Shown: positions 49,546 through 60,784 of the stretch, in pieces | How the letters are laid out: the number at the start of each line of letters is the position of its first letter | How positions within the stretch are numbered: position 1 is the stretch's first letter | From: Phanerodontia chrysosporium | Taxonomy: Eukaryota > Basidiomycota > Agaricomycetes > Polyporales > Phanerochaetaceae | NCBI GenBank assembly: GCA_001910725.1 | Contig: MJGA01000065.1 | Coordinates: forward strand, 1-64,000 | Direction: 5' to 3' | Length of the DNA stretch: 64,000 nucleotides | Notes under the pieces: generated by a model | What the model was told of the DNA's origin: nothing | Seen by the model: the letters and a program-made list of their open reading frames with translations, nothing else | Database searches by the model: none | Program-made: the position numbers and the translations under genes

Positions 49546-49563
49546 TTTTTTTTTTTTTTTTTT
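49546..49563 (+). repeat. Poly-T tract, 18 bases
   Basis: An uninterrupted run of 18 T shortly after the JmjC stop codon, followed by TTTTGCGATGCAG, which looks like a 3' splice acceptor. It may serve an alternative last exon or be a poly-A insertion tail in minus orientation. Confidence 0.6.
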
Positions 49564-49961
49564 CTTTTGCGATGCAGGGATGCTGGCACTCTTTTCATGA
49601 TCAGCCACTTTCAGGACGCCCCAGGCCGCCTCCAATTGGAAGCGCAAGGCCTGTACACGGCATGTCCCGTTCATGATCAGCGGGCGCTGGCCATGGTACC
49701 ACGTCTGATCCTCGTCCTCCTCATGAACCAGCCGCCATGCCGGTGGTAGCTAGATGGCCCTCTCCGCGCTCTCATCACTCACTTTCTCAAGGTGATGGCT
49801 CCTCGGGCAAACATCCTTCTTTCAGGATCATGGCATTTCTCTTGACACCGAGGACGGTGCGTAGCCAAATAATCAGCTGATATTTCTGTTTTCTAATCTC
49901 GGTCTGCTATCTAGACTCTGACCTCAGAACCTCTCTAGCTAGAGCCAGATATCCAACGATT

Positions 49962-50920
49962 TTACATGAGTACCGCCATCCGCTGTGGTTCACGTCCGGC
50001 CGCGGGTGACGGCACGTGTTCGTGGTCGACGGGAATACTCTGGCGGTGCGCTTTCAGTATTGATAAGCACCGCGAGGACGAGTACTCACCAGATGCATCA
50101 TTTATATCCTCTATCGCATACTGCCTTTGCAATGGCTCCGCCGCGCTGCGGCCTTTGTGACCTCCCGAAGCGTGTTGACCCCTCCGGCCTGAGGTCGGGT
50201 CGGTAGGGCTTGTACTCACTTCCCCTTCTAGGGCTTCTCGTGAACTTGTGTCAGGAGCGAAGGTCTTGCAGGGATCCTGGACGGTGGCTGGGATTTGGGG
50301 ACTAACGAGGGTTTCAAGGATACGTGAAGCACTTAGTCTTTCTCCTGGGCCTGGACGGGATTTCTGCAGGGTGTTCTGGGGGAATCCGCCAGGCATCATT
50401 CCGAAGATATCGTCTTTTCCTGTACGTCGTCAATAATCGTATGGCCATGTGTTGATATTGAAAGCGTACCTGGGTCCACGTGAGAAACCTCTGCCCTAGG
50501 CTGCTCCCCGGACTTCGGATACAGATCCACTGGGAAGACCTTGCATACATAGTTGTTGTTCAGTTTGAGCATGTTCCAACGGTATTCGGTGCATAGTTCC
50601 TTGGCTCTATCCGCATGGTTAGTGATGTTGGGATACAGTGGGATAGGAAACCCGAACCCGCAGAAGTCGATGATACGAGGGAAGTCACCTTCATCCGCCG
50701 GTGTTGCCGCTCCAATCGCCAACGGTACTAATGACCCTATCTGCGTCCCATCTGACAGGGTTTCAATGACAATAGTATGATCTCCTCGAGCTTGTGCCTT
50801 TTCTGATGCGCAAGCAGGGGAGCCCGCCAATGAATTGTACTTCACAAAGGAAATACCGGGAATTGCAGTCTCGGAGGCCATCATGTATAGTGGATGTCGA
50901 AGGTTAGAGAGATGCCGCAT
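49962..50920 (-). CDS. Orphan protein, paralogue of the gene at 2.2 kb
   Basis: Exon 1 (ATG 50920, or 50884 for MMASETAIPGISFVK) carries TIVIETLSDGTQIGSLVPLA, IGAATPADEG and RIIDFCG, which align with the 2-kb protein. An intron leads to AKELCTEYRWNMLKLNNNYV and CKVFPVDLYPK, then another near 50408-50468 joins VDPG to KDDIFGMMPGGFPQNTLQKS. The C-terminus is low complexity (GRRGQHASGGHKGRSAAEPL) and ends RMAVLM. No family recognised, no membrane span. Both copies appear open. Confidence 0.55.
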
Positions 50921-51137
50921 ATTCGAAAAACGGATTTGTAATATATATTCAGACCATTGATATCGAGGTTAGACCCCGAAGCCAGCGTTTCGTAACCTGT
51001 GTCATGACCATAATTAATGACCGCGAGCTGCTTCAACAGTGACATAGTATATACATGTCCTGGATCCGGATCCGGTTGTATTCTCATTGCGAAGTATATC
51101 TTTCATTTCAACCACTTGTTACACAGGATCTAGTAAT

Positions 51138-52476
51138 TTACAGCCAATTATTGACGATATAAGCGCAGATCCTCCACCCCTTTCGCAGTACTTGAACTAG
51201 TTCCTTACGTAGTCGAGATTCTGCTTTCTTCAGATGTTCGTTCCAGTCCCTACTTCGTACGATGGCTCTCCCCAATCCTCGCACAGGGACAACGGGGGTT
51301 TCTTCTGCGTGAGCTGTGTTGGAAGTACCAGAGGACAGACGATTCTCCGAGAAAAGCCCCGCCGTAGATGAACTTGATGGCTCCAGCGTAGTTGTGGAAT
51401 GGGCAGTGGTCGTCGTCGTGACTGTTACATAGACGACTGTGCCTGTTTGCGTGTCTGCAGCGGCAGGGGTGGGTACTGGTGAGATGTGCACATCAAGCCG
51501 ATGGTTATGGACGAACTCGACGGGGAATGAAAGTGGTTCGTCTAGGAACACGAGCGACTCGGCGATCGCGATGAAAACCCCCAAGACTGCCATCAGAACC
51601 GTGATGAGCAGAACCATGCAGCCGGGAGACAGGCGTGTTCCGGAATGGTTCCTCTGCTGGAGGCAGCTCCTGCGCGCCTCCGAGACACGCACCGATAGCT
51701 GAGGATTGTCATACGGGTACAGGGGACAAGGCTGGTCGGTGAGCATGTCGTGGAGAAGACTAACTGCTCCGATAACGTTGCTCTGGATGGATTGCAACCG
51801 GAAGCCTTGTATACGAAAGTGAAATGTCAGTTGGTGCGAAAACGAGTGAGGAAAGACTCACTCTCGCAAGGACAAACGTCGACTTGGAAGTCTTCCACCG
51901 GAACAGGAAAAGTGGGGAGCAACACTCGCAGATCCCACACCCGGCCGTCCCACCAGGATAACCACCTCTTCACTTCGCGCAGACCATAGTCGTACCCCGT
52001 GTACTCGACCTCTACGGGGGCCCCCGCCATGCCTTCCATTCCGATGCGTATGTAGACTCCGGGCCGTTTGAAATCGCCTTGCCCACGCCATTCGACTAAA
52101 CACCTTGCGGGGGATTTTCTGATAGTGACATGCAGCCCGTTGATGCGAGGCAACGGCAATTGAGTCATGCCGGATGGTGGTGTCAAGGCCAGCTCTAGCC
52201 AGTTGGATGTGGTATCGAAGGCCCGGTGATGAGCAGGAGGGGCAAGGAACGTGAGCTTCACGGAGTACATGGGCTGCTTCCGTGAATTTGGAAGAAACGA
52301 CACAATGGCAGTCGCCTGAGGGATACTGTTATACACATCGTGATCCTACACTTGGGTATAAGCATCAACCGCAGATGAAGCGAGGAATTAGGCCAACATA
52401 CCTCCGTCGGAACATAGGGGATGTTCAGGGACGGCATACTTAGTGAGCGAGAACGCGGTTTGGGGGTGGAGGTCAT
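51138..52476 (-). CDS. Single-pass membrane orphan protein, copy 2
   Basis: Three exons: from ATG 52476 (MTSTPKPRSRSLSMPSLNIP), then DHDVYNSIPQATAIVSFLPN through DLRVLLPTFPVPVEDFQVDV to CPCE, then FRLQSIQSNVIGAVSLLHDM to the stop at 51138. A membrane span (GCMVLLITVLMAVLGVFIAI) is followed by a Ser/Thr-rich stretch (TVVYVTVTTTTTAHSTTTLE), likely O-glycosylated if extracellular, and a basic end. Phases at both introns agree. It shares layout and the LLPxFPxPVxxxxVxV motif with 42146-43655. The function is unknown. Confidence 0.68.
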
Positions 52477-53752
52477 GATGCTAGTGCTGTGATGCGAGAA
52501 GTCTAGACGTCTGGCTGGTTCGACAGCAAAAGGCCGCCCTCCAAGAGGCCGTCCTCTAGCTCTGCTGTACACAGCAGTGGGGTGCGTTTCCGGTCTGTAC
52601 ATTGGTCGAGTATGAGTGCCTGGGACTGTACAGCAGGTTGGTCAACCGGCCTTTGACAAATACACGTATCTGACACGCGAGAGTGCTAATATTTGCTGAG
52701 CACATGAACACTGCAAAATGAGACATGAGCCCGGGGAGTTCGGAGAGCATGCTGATCAGAGTTCCGAGTCGTTTGCGCCAGACAGATAGCTCTAGACTCA
52801 GACGGTCCCAGGGCGCGTGCAGTCCCTGCTCGAGATCAAAATCCGGTCCAACGTCGAGAAGACATATATCGCGTGGTGGCTACGGTTGGCCATTGGGGTC
52901 ATCTAACTGCCCACTCAGTGCAGGCTGTCTGGGCGTTGATGTAGAGCTCCTCCAAGATGACAAATCTCGACTCGAAGGCGCAGAATCCTGCCGAGCAAGA
53001 GGTAGCAGGCAGAAGCGTGGCTGAGGCGTCCCTTGGCAACATGCAGACAGGAGGCGACACCAGATGCCATATATAGTATACCAGGCAATGATCATGATGC
53101 GACCTGTGCTGCGCTGCGCCTGCAACTCCCGCCGAAGCTGCGTCCGTTATCCGAGCACGCCCCGAGCCACCTATCTCGGCTTCGGCCTCAACACCCTCGC
53201 ATTACCCAGAACCCCACCGGCATACTGTACGGTAGGCGGGAAGGCCATGGATGAAATCACGAACTGATCATGATGGCAACCAAGCGCCAGCGCTTAGTGG
53301 ATGGAGCCACGTGATTGTGGCGTCAGGCCTCGCATCTTGCGCACGCCTGCTCGTTTGCAACACACTCTAGCAGAATGATGGCTCCGACGTCTCTAGTTTC
53401 GTCACATAGACTCCAATCGCGCTTGCAATGCAAGCCGGGTCAGAGTAATGACGAACAATCCTGCCCTTTGGGCAGGGTCGTTCTAGAGCCGGAAGGGGTC
53501 ATCTTCACATTCAAACCCTCCTTACGGTCGCCCGCCCATCCCTCATTCCCTTGCTGCGTTCCCCGTGTTATTTAACCGTCGCCGCCCCTGTCGCCGCCCC
53601 CGTCGCCGCCTCCGTCGCCTATCTTCTTGTGTAGCTGCCCGGTCGACTCTCATTCACGCTGTCGTGAATCCGACGAACCCAGCCTCGACTTCAAGCATCT
53701 CTTCAGCTGCGGGGCCACGGCCAAGGGGTGCAGGATGTTTTGAAGCATTAGT
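52477..53752. other. Intergenic with a CGTCGCCGC-rich microsatellite
   Basis: No supported gene. Around 53575-53625 the unit CGTCGCCGCC recurs imperfectly about five times, just before the Hsp70 relic. The relic may begin slightly upstream of 53753, but no Hsp70 signature is legible there. Confidence 0.45.
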
Positions 53753-54204
53753 CGTTCGCGTTGTCTCAAAGCTGGATGGCCAGCGAGCTATCAATGTCGA
53801 CAACGGTAGAGAGGGGCAGGTTTTCGTGAGTACCTCCTCAAAGCTTGTGATCATGAGCTATTTCTGACACTAAATGAGTTCCCTGAGAAGCTGTCCTCGA
53901 AGGTTCTGCCTAAGATGAAGGAAACTGCTGAGCAGTTCCTCAATAATAAGAAGTTCAAGTAAGCAGGTCTCGCGCAAAGCATGTGGATTTTGTGGCTAAT
54001 GCACGCTGCTCAGCCATGCTACCATCACCATCCCGGCATACTTCAACGATGCTCAGCGACAGGCAACTGAGAACGCCGGCCAGATTATCGGTCTTGAAGT
54101 CTTCCATGCCACCAACGAGCCGACAGCCGCTGCTCTCCTGTACGGTCTTGGCCGCGCAGATATCTCCGTCATCGCCGTCTACCATCTTGGTGGTGGTGCG
54201 GCTC
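53753..54204 (+). pseudogene. Mitochondrial-type Hsp70 relic, ATPase N-terminal part
   Basis: Hsp70 chaperones bind ATP in an actin-like domain. Legible here: VVSKLDGQRAINV, an intron (53827-53879), FPEKLSSKVLPKMKETAEQF, an intron near 53959-54013, and [20 protein letters not shown] followed by [49 protein letters not shown] and GGG fit the mitochondrial Ssc1 type. It breaks off after the three glycines, where Prp8 sequence begins; the Hsp70 reading resumes at 59005. Introns are kept, so it was copied as DNA. Confidence 0.8.
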
Positions 54205-57200
54205 GACTGGGTGGAAGCCGGTCTGCAGGCAGAGCTACAACCTGCTTATCCACCGGAAGAACTTGAACTACCTGCACCTCGACTACAACCTGAACTTGAA
54301 GCCCGTTAAGACGCTGACCATGATAGAGCGTAAGAAGTCGCGGCTCGGAAATGCCTTCCACTTGTGTCGCGAGATTCTCCGCCTCACCAAGCTCGTTGTC
54401 GACGTCCAGTACCGTTTGGGCAACATCAACGCGTTCCATCTCGCGGACGCACTCCAGTACATCTTCGTTCACATCGGTGCCCTGACTGGTACGTACCGAT
54501 ACCAGTACAAGGTTAGTGATTGCTTGTGTCCTCGCATGCGACTATGCTAACTTCGTTCTATCGGCTCACTAAGCAGCGTGTCGAGTCTCACTACGACTTG
54601 AAGCTCTGTGCCGCGGTCATGCACTACATCCTCGACATGATGCCCGAGTCGATCAAACAGAACCAGTCGAAGACGATCCTCCAGCACTTGTCGGAGACCT
54701 GGCGTTGCTGAAAGGCCAACATTCCATGGAAGGTGCCTGGTATGCCAACGGCCATTGAGAACATCATCCTCCGGTACATCAAGAGCAAGGCTGACTGGTG
54801 GGTCTCGGTCGCGCACTACAACCGCGAGCGTATTCGCCGGGGAGCTACGGTCGACAAGGCTGACGTGAAGAAGAATCTCGGCCGCCTCACTCGTCTCTAC
54901 TAGAAGGCCGAACAGTAGCGTCAGTACGGATACCTCAACGACGGTCCGTATATCAGCGCCGAGGAGGCTGTCTCCATCTACACGGCTACCGTTCACCAGT
55001 TCTCACGTACAAGGACATGGCGCACATGAACGCCTACGGTCTCATCCGCGGGCTTCAGTTCTCCGCTTTCATGTTCCAATACTACGGTCTCGTCCTTGAT
55101 CTCCTCATTCTTGGCTTGCAGCGGGCGAGCGAAATGGCCGGCCCACCGCAGATGCCCAATAACTTCCTGCAGTATCGCGACGTTGCGACGGAGACTCGTC
55201 ATCCGATCCGTCTATACTCGCGTTACGTCGATCGCATCCATATTCTCTTCCGCTTCACGGCCGAGGAGGCTCGAGACCTCATTCAACGCTACCTCAGTGC
55301 CAATCCCGATCCCACGAACAACAACGTCATCGGTTACAACAACAAGCGTTGCTGGCCCCGCGACTGCCGTATGCGTCTCATCAAGCACGATGTCAACCTT
55401 GGGCGCGCAGTCTTCTGGAACGTCAAGCAGAGCCTGCCTCGCTCACTCACGACGATCGAGTGGGAGGACACTTTCGTTAGTGTCTACTCGAAGGATAACC
55501 CTCAGCTACTCTTCTCGATGTGTGGCTTTGAGGTCGCATCCTGCCGAAGATTCGGACGATCAATGACGAGCAGTACTCGCTCAAGGACGCGGTCTGGAAC
55601 CTCACGAACGAGCAAACGAAGGAGCGTACAGTCAGGCGTTCTTGCGCGTCTCCGACGAAGGTGTCCAGCAGTTCAACAACCGTATCCGCCAAGTCCTCAT
55701 GAGCTCGGGTTCTACAACGTTCTCGAAGATCGTCAACAAGTGGAACACCGCACTCATTGGTCTCATGACATACTACCGCGAGGCCGTCATCCACACAAAC
55801 GAACTACTTGATGCCCTCGTCAAGGCGGAGAACAAGATCCAGACTCGTGTCAAGATTGGCCTGAACAGTAAGATGCCGTCTCGTTTCCCGCCCGTCGTTT
55901 TCTACACTCCCAAAGAGCTCGGCGGTCTCGGCATTCTGTCCATGGGTCACGTCCTCATTCCGCAGAGCGACCTTCAGTGGTCGAAGCAGACCGATGTCGG
56001 CGTCACCCATTTCCGTGCCGGTATGTCTCATGAGGAAGACCAGCTCATCCCGAACTTGTATCGTTACCTGCAGCCATGGGAGGCGGAATTCTTGGACTCG
56101 GCTCGCGTGTGGTCGGAGTACTCGATGAAGAGGAAAGACGCGAACGCGCAGAATCGCCGCTTGACACTCGAGGATCTCGAGGACAGCTGGGACCGTGGTG
56201 TCCCTCCAATCAACACTCTCGTCCAGAAAGACCGGCACACACTTGCTTACGATCGCGGTTGGCGTGTCCGCACAGACTGGAAGCAGTATCAGTTGCTCAA
56301 GCAGTAAGTCGCCGTCCTCCCCATCTTAATCTCCTGATGCTAAGTCCCTTACGCAGCAATCCGTTCTGGTGGACGTCGCAGCGTCACGATGGCAAGCTCT
56401 GGCAGCTCAACAACTACCCTGTCGACGTTATCACCACACTCGGTGGTGTTGAGGGTATTCTCGAGCACACTATTCAAGGGTACCTACTTCCCGACTTGGG
56501 AGGGTCTCTTCTGCGAGAAGGCGTCTGGTTTCGAGGAGTCTATGCGATACAAGAAGCTCATCAACGCTCAGCGGTCCGGTCTCAACCAAATTCCCAATTG
56601 TCGGTTCACGCTTTGGTGGAGCCCGACTATCAACCGCGCCAATGTCTACGTCGATTTCCAAGTCCAGCTCGATTTGACCGGTATCTTCATGTGAGTCTAG
56701 CTTCCAGCCGTTGTTTATGGCCTTGCTCACCCTACTCTCTAGGCACGGTAAAATCCCGACGCTGAAGATTAGTTTGATCCAGATCTTCCGAGCCCACTTG
56801 TGGTGGCAGAAGAGTGAGTAAACTCCCCATGTCATTTGCCTAGAGAATATGTACTCATCTTGGACTAGTTCACGAGAGTGCTGTCATGGACTTGTGTCAA
56901 GTGTTCGATCAAGAGCTGGAGCCGTTGCAAATCGAGACCGTGCAGAAGGAGACAATCCATCCTCGTAAGAGTTACAAGATGAACTCATCTTGCGCGGACA
57001 TCCTGCTCTTCTCTGCGTACAGGGTCCGTGCATTTCGCTCGCATATACGTTCTCATGCCGATCTTGACCTCTGTTATAGTGGAACATCTCTCGCCCGTCG
57101 CTAGTCACGGATAGCAAGGACGTCCTCGACGGCACGACGAGCAACAGGTTCTGGATCGACGTGCAGCTCCGTTGGGGAGACTTCGATACTCACGACATCG

Positions 57201-59007
57201 AGCGGTACACTCGTGCGAAGTTCCTGGATTACATCTCGGACTCCATGAGTATCTATCCATAACCGACCGGTGTCATGATCGGCATGGACCTGGCTTACAA
57301 CCTGTGGTCGGCCTACGGAAACTGGTTCCCCGGTCTCAAGCCTCTCATCCAGCAAGCTATGGCGAAGATCATGAAGGCCAACCCTGCGTGCCACGTTCTC
57401 CGCGAATGTATCCGCAAGGGTTTGCAGCTCTACTCGTCCCAGCCCACGGAACCGTATCTCAACAGCCAGAACTACTCAGAGCTCTTCTCGAACCGGATCA
57501 TCTGGTTCGTCGATGACACTAACGTGTACCGTGTCACTATCCACAAGACCTTCGAGGGTAACTTGACGACGAAGCCCATTAACGGTGCCATCTTCATCTT
57601 CAACCCGCGCTCTGGCCAGCTGTTCCTCAAAATCATCCACACCAGTGTCTGAGCTGGCCAGAAGGGTCTCGGACAGCTGGCGAAGTGGAAGACTGCCGAA
57701 GAAGTTGCCGCATTGGTCCGTTCCCTCCCTGTCGAGGAGCAGCCGAAGCAAGTCATCGTCACCCGTAAGGGCATGTTGGACCCGCTCGAAGTGCATTTGC
57801 TCGACTTCCCGAACATCGTCATCAAAGGTAGCGAGCTGCAGCTTCCGTTCCAGGCTTGCATGAAGATGGAGAAGTTCGGAGACCTCATCTTGCGTGCCAC
57901 GCAGCCGCAGATGGTCTTGTTCAACTTGTACGACGACTGGCTGAAGTCCATTTCGAGCAACACGGCCTTCTCGCGTCTCATCTTCTCCTTCGCGGTTTTC
58001 ACGTCAACCAAGAGAAGGCGAAGATTGTTCCTTCGTCCAGACAAGAACACCGTCACCGAGCCTCACTTTGTCTGGCCGTCTCTTTCCGATGTGGAGCGGA
58101 TCAAGGTCGAGGTTGCTCTCAAGGATCTTATTCTCGCAGATTTCGGGGAGCGCAACAGCGTCAACATTACGTCGCTCACCGCTAGTGAGATTCGCGATAT
58201 CATTCTTGGACAGGAGATCGCTGCCCCGTCAGTTCAGCGGCAGCAAATGGCTGAGCTTGAGAAGAGCAACGAGGCTCAGGGTCAGGTCACAGCGGTGCAG
58301 ACACAGACGACCAACATCCACGGTGACACGATTCAGACCGTCACAAGTAAGGGTTCCCTTATATCATCCGTGATCCGTTCACTGAATATTTTTCGCAGCT
58401 ACGAACTACGAGCAGCCGGTTTTCAGCAGCAAGTCGGACTGGCGAGTTCGTGCGATCTGGGCAACCCACCTGTCCCTCCGTCTGCAGCACATTTACGTCT
58501 CGAACGAGTCACGACGACGTCAAGGACGACGCAGAATCGTACACCTTCGTTTTGCCGAAGAACATCCTTCGTCATTTCGTCACCGCCGCCGACCTCCATA
58601 CCCAGGAGGCTGTCGCCATCTACACGGCTACTGTTCACTGGCTCTAGTCCCGCAAGTTCTCTCCCGTTCCGTTCCCTCCGCTCAACTACAAGCACGACAC
58701 CAAGTTGCTTGTGCTCGCGCTCGAGAAGCTGAAGGAGGCATACTCGGTCAAGGGTCGTCTCAACCAGTCTCAGCGAGAGGTGCTCGCGCTCATCGAGCAA
58801 GCGTACGACAACCCCCACGAGTGCTTGTCTCGCATCAAGCGTCTCCTCCTGACCCAACGCGCGTTCAAGGAGGCTGGTATCGAGTTCTTCCTCATTCCAT
58901 ACTACGATATTGAGCCTGTCAAGAAGATCACCGACGTGTACCGAACGATCAACAGCGAGCAGTACTCGCTCAAGGACGCGGTTCGAAACCTCACGAATGA
59001 GCAGACC
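54205..59007 (+). pseudogene. Rearranged Prp8 spliceosome gene copy inserted in Hsp70
   Basis: Prp8 is the core scaffold of the spliceosome. The copy starts DWVEAGLQ and follows Prp8 order ([75 protein letters not shown], [100 protein letters not shown]). Damage includes TGA near 54708, TAG near 54901 and 54916, TAA near 57260, TGA near 57652, frame shifts and deletions (for example near 54530, 55000 and 55545). At about 58603 it jumps back to an earlier Prp8 region ([13 protein letters not shown] to KKITD), then to [19 protein letters not shown], and stops where Hsp70 resumes. Introns are retained. Confidence 0.88.
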
Positions 59008-59715
59008 TTCGATATCTCCATCCTGGAGATGAATTTCTTGAGAGAGCTCGAGAAGGACCCTGGTATGGACCTCATCAAGGAGCCGATGGCCATCCTCTGT
59101 ATCTGTAAGGTTGCTGAGTCCCGAGAAGGCGAAGATCGAGCTCTCGTCGACTCAGCAGACTGAGATCAACCTTTCCGTCGTTGCTGTGGGCGCTTCCGAT
59201 CCCAAGCACATCGACATCAAGATTCTCTGCTCGCAGTTCAAAGGTCTCGTCTCCAGCCTCATCCAGCGCATGATCGACCCCTGAAAGAAGGCTCTATCGG
59301 ATGTGGGGGTCAACCGCGGTTGCTATCGGTGCCTCTATTCAGGGTGGTCTCCTTGCCGGCCATGTCACCGACATTCTCCTCCTTGATGCCACTCCTCTGT
59401 CGCTCGGTATACTCTTCGTGATACTGAGCTTATTCCCTGCACCACCACTCCCCAACCAAGAAGACCCCAACCGTCTCGACTGCTGCGGACGGCTAGGCTG
59501 CCATCGAGGTCAAGGTCTACAGGGTGTCCGTGAGCTCGTCCGCGACAACATGCTCCTTGGTGACTTCAACGTTGCCGGTATTCCCCGCCCCGAGGGCGTC
59601 CTCTGGTCTTTTCGACAAGGACACCGAGCGCACGGTCAAGGAGTTCGAGAGGAACGCTGAGTTGGACTACCTTGCAAAGTTATCATTGAGGAGTTACGAT
59701 AGTATTCGCCATTAA
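59005..59715 (+). pseudogene. Mitochondrial-type Hsp70 relic, C-terminal part
   Basis: Continues the relic that broke at 54197: [20 protein letters not shown] with DLIKEPMAI, but the stretch between ILEM and the ELEK helix is deleted. Later pieces in changing frames: INLSVVAVGASDPKHIDIKI near 59165, [20 protein letters not shown] and [12 protein letters not shown] near 59318-59410, [19 protein letters not shown] near 59530-59586, and [20 protein letters not shown] near 59618. GASIQGG, VTDILLL and TPLSLGI are Hsp70 substrate-domain entry signatures of the mitochondrial type. Confidence 0.82.
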
Positions 59716-60429
59716 ACAAGTTGTACTATATGAATCTAGATGAGGAAATGCATGCTGTGGCCAATTCAATCAATGTCCTACTCCTGGTTGCCTGTCTCAG
59801 GCTCCGAGTCAGCTGTATCGAAGAGAGGAGAGTCCGGTGAAGCATGAGGTTGTCCGCGGTAATGGGGCAGCTCAGCGGCGACGGCATCAACTTCGCGGCA
59901 TAGTCTGTCCTTGGCAACGAGATTCATGGTGCGGCACAGAAGGCTACAGTGGTGTCCTTCCAGAATTGCGCGCATGCCATCGACTCCGTAGTCTCCCAGT
60001 CCCGAGTTCCATGTCATCCTCAATGTCAATCACTGCTGGCACGAAGCGGAAGAGGTTGTCGAGTGTCCAGATAGGTGAGTAGTACTATTCTTCACTGCTT
60101 TGGACGTGTATTCATTCAGCGATATATGAGTAGATGCTCTTCCTCTCGAGTACCAACCTGCAACCGGCGGGCCTAAGCGGCAGAAGCTACAACGAGGTAC
60201 CATAACATTGTTGTACTTACCTGTCGAACGACGTACTGACTTTCTCACTCGATTGTTTGGCAGAGGCTATACGTCTGAATACAACCATGGTCCAGTTGCT
60301 TTCTCGCAAGAGAAATCCGGTCCGATCTGACAGCTGGTTGCGCCTGGACGGTGTTGGGAACTCGCCCGGGCTAACGGCTGAAGAACTTCGGGACGTCCTC
60401 GTTAGCTGCTCCATCTGCAATGCTTACTG
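59716..60429. other. Intergenic, nothing certain
   Basis: Short frames on both strands (for example 59778-60029 minus) without family resemblance. Confidence 0.4.
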
Positions 60430-60745
60430 AGCACGCACCGAGATTGGCCACGAGCACGTCGATGGTGGAAGCCATAGTCCTGCAGACGCTTCGCAAAGTC
60501 GGTGACCTTGTCGAACTCGGAGAGGTGGGAGAGGTCGATGGACAGCTCGTGTGCGACTGGGATGTGGCTGTTCTTGTATTGTAGGCTGCAGCAGCCCTTG
60601 AGGCGATGCGCATGGCGTAGTCCATGTTAAGGAGCGCGGTCTTGTCCGATTCTGAGAGACCGTGTCTGCCGACCATCTGATGTACGCCTAGAAGATGAGA
60701 AAGATCGACTCGGCGCTGCTGTACTGAGCAGTGAAGACGGATATT
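60430..60745 (-). pseudogene. Possible short-chain dehydrogenase fragment
   Basis: One frame reads VAHELSIDLSHLSEFDKVTD and FAKRLQDYG. A second frame continues with IDVLVANLGACS. Together they resemble the stretch of a classical SDR in which an acidic Asp-Leu after beta-4 is followed by a helix and the NAG-type motif. The shift between the two frames and the absence of the glycine-rich cofactor loop and the YXXXK site mark it as a scrap. The similarity is modest. Confidence 0.35.
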
Positions 60746-60784
60746 TGATAGCATTGTAGCGATTTACAGGAACAACAGGGTAAG

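Noticed and set aside
54205..59007. RIP (C-to-T mutation of repeats) as the cause of stops in the Prp8 copy
   Set aside because: One stop fits TGG to TGA, but others appear to come from codons such as TTG or GAG, and deletions and frame shifts are common. The pattern is not the one-sided transition bias that RIP leaves.
53753..59715. Hsp70 and Prp8 copies as processed retrocopies
   Set aside because: Both keep GT-AG introns with branch-point-like sequences, and no poly-A tail is seen at the 3' end.
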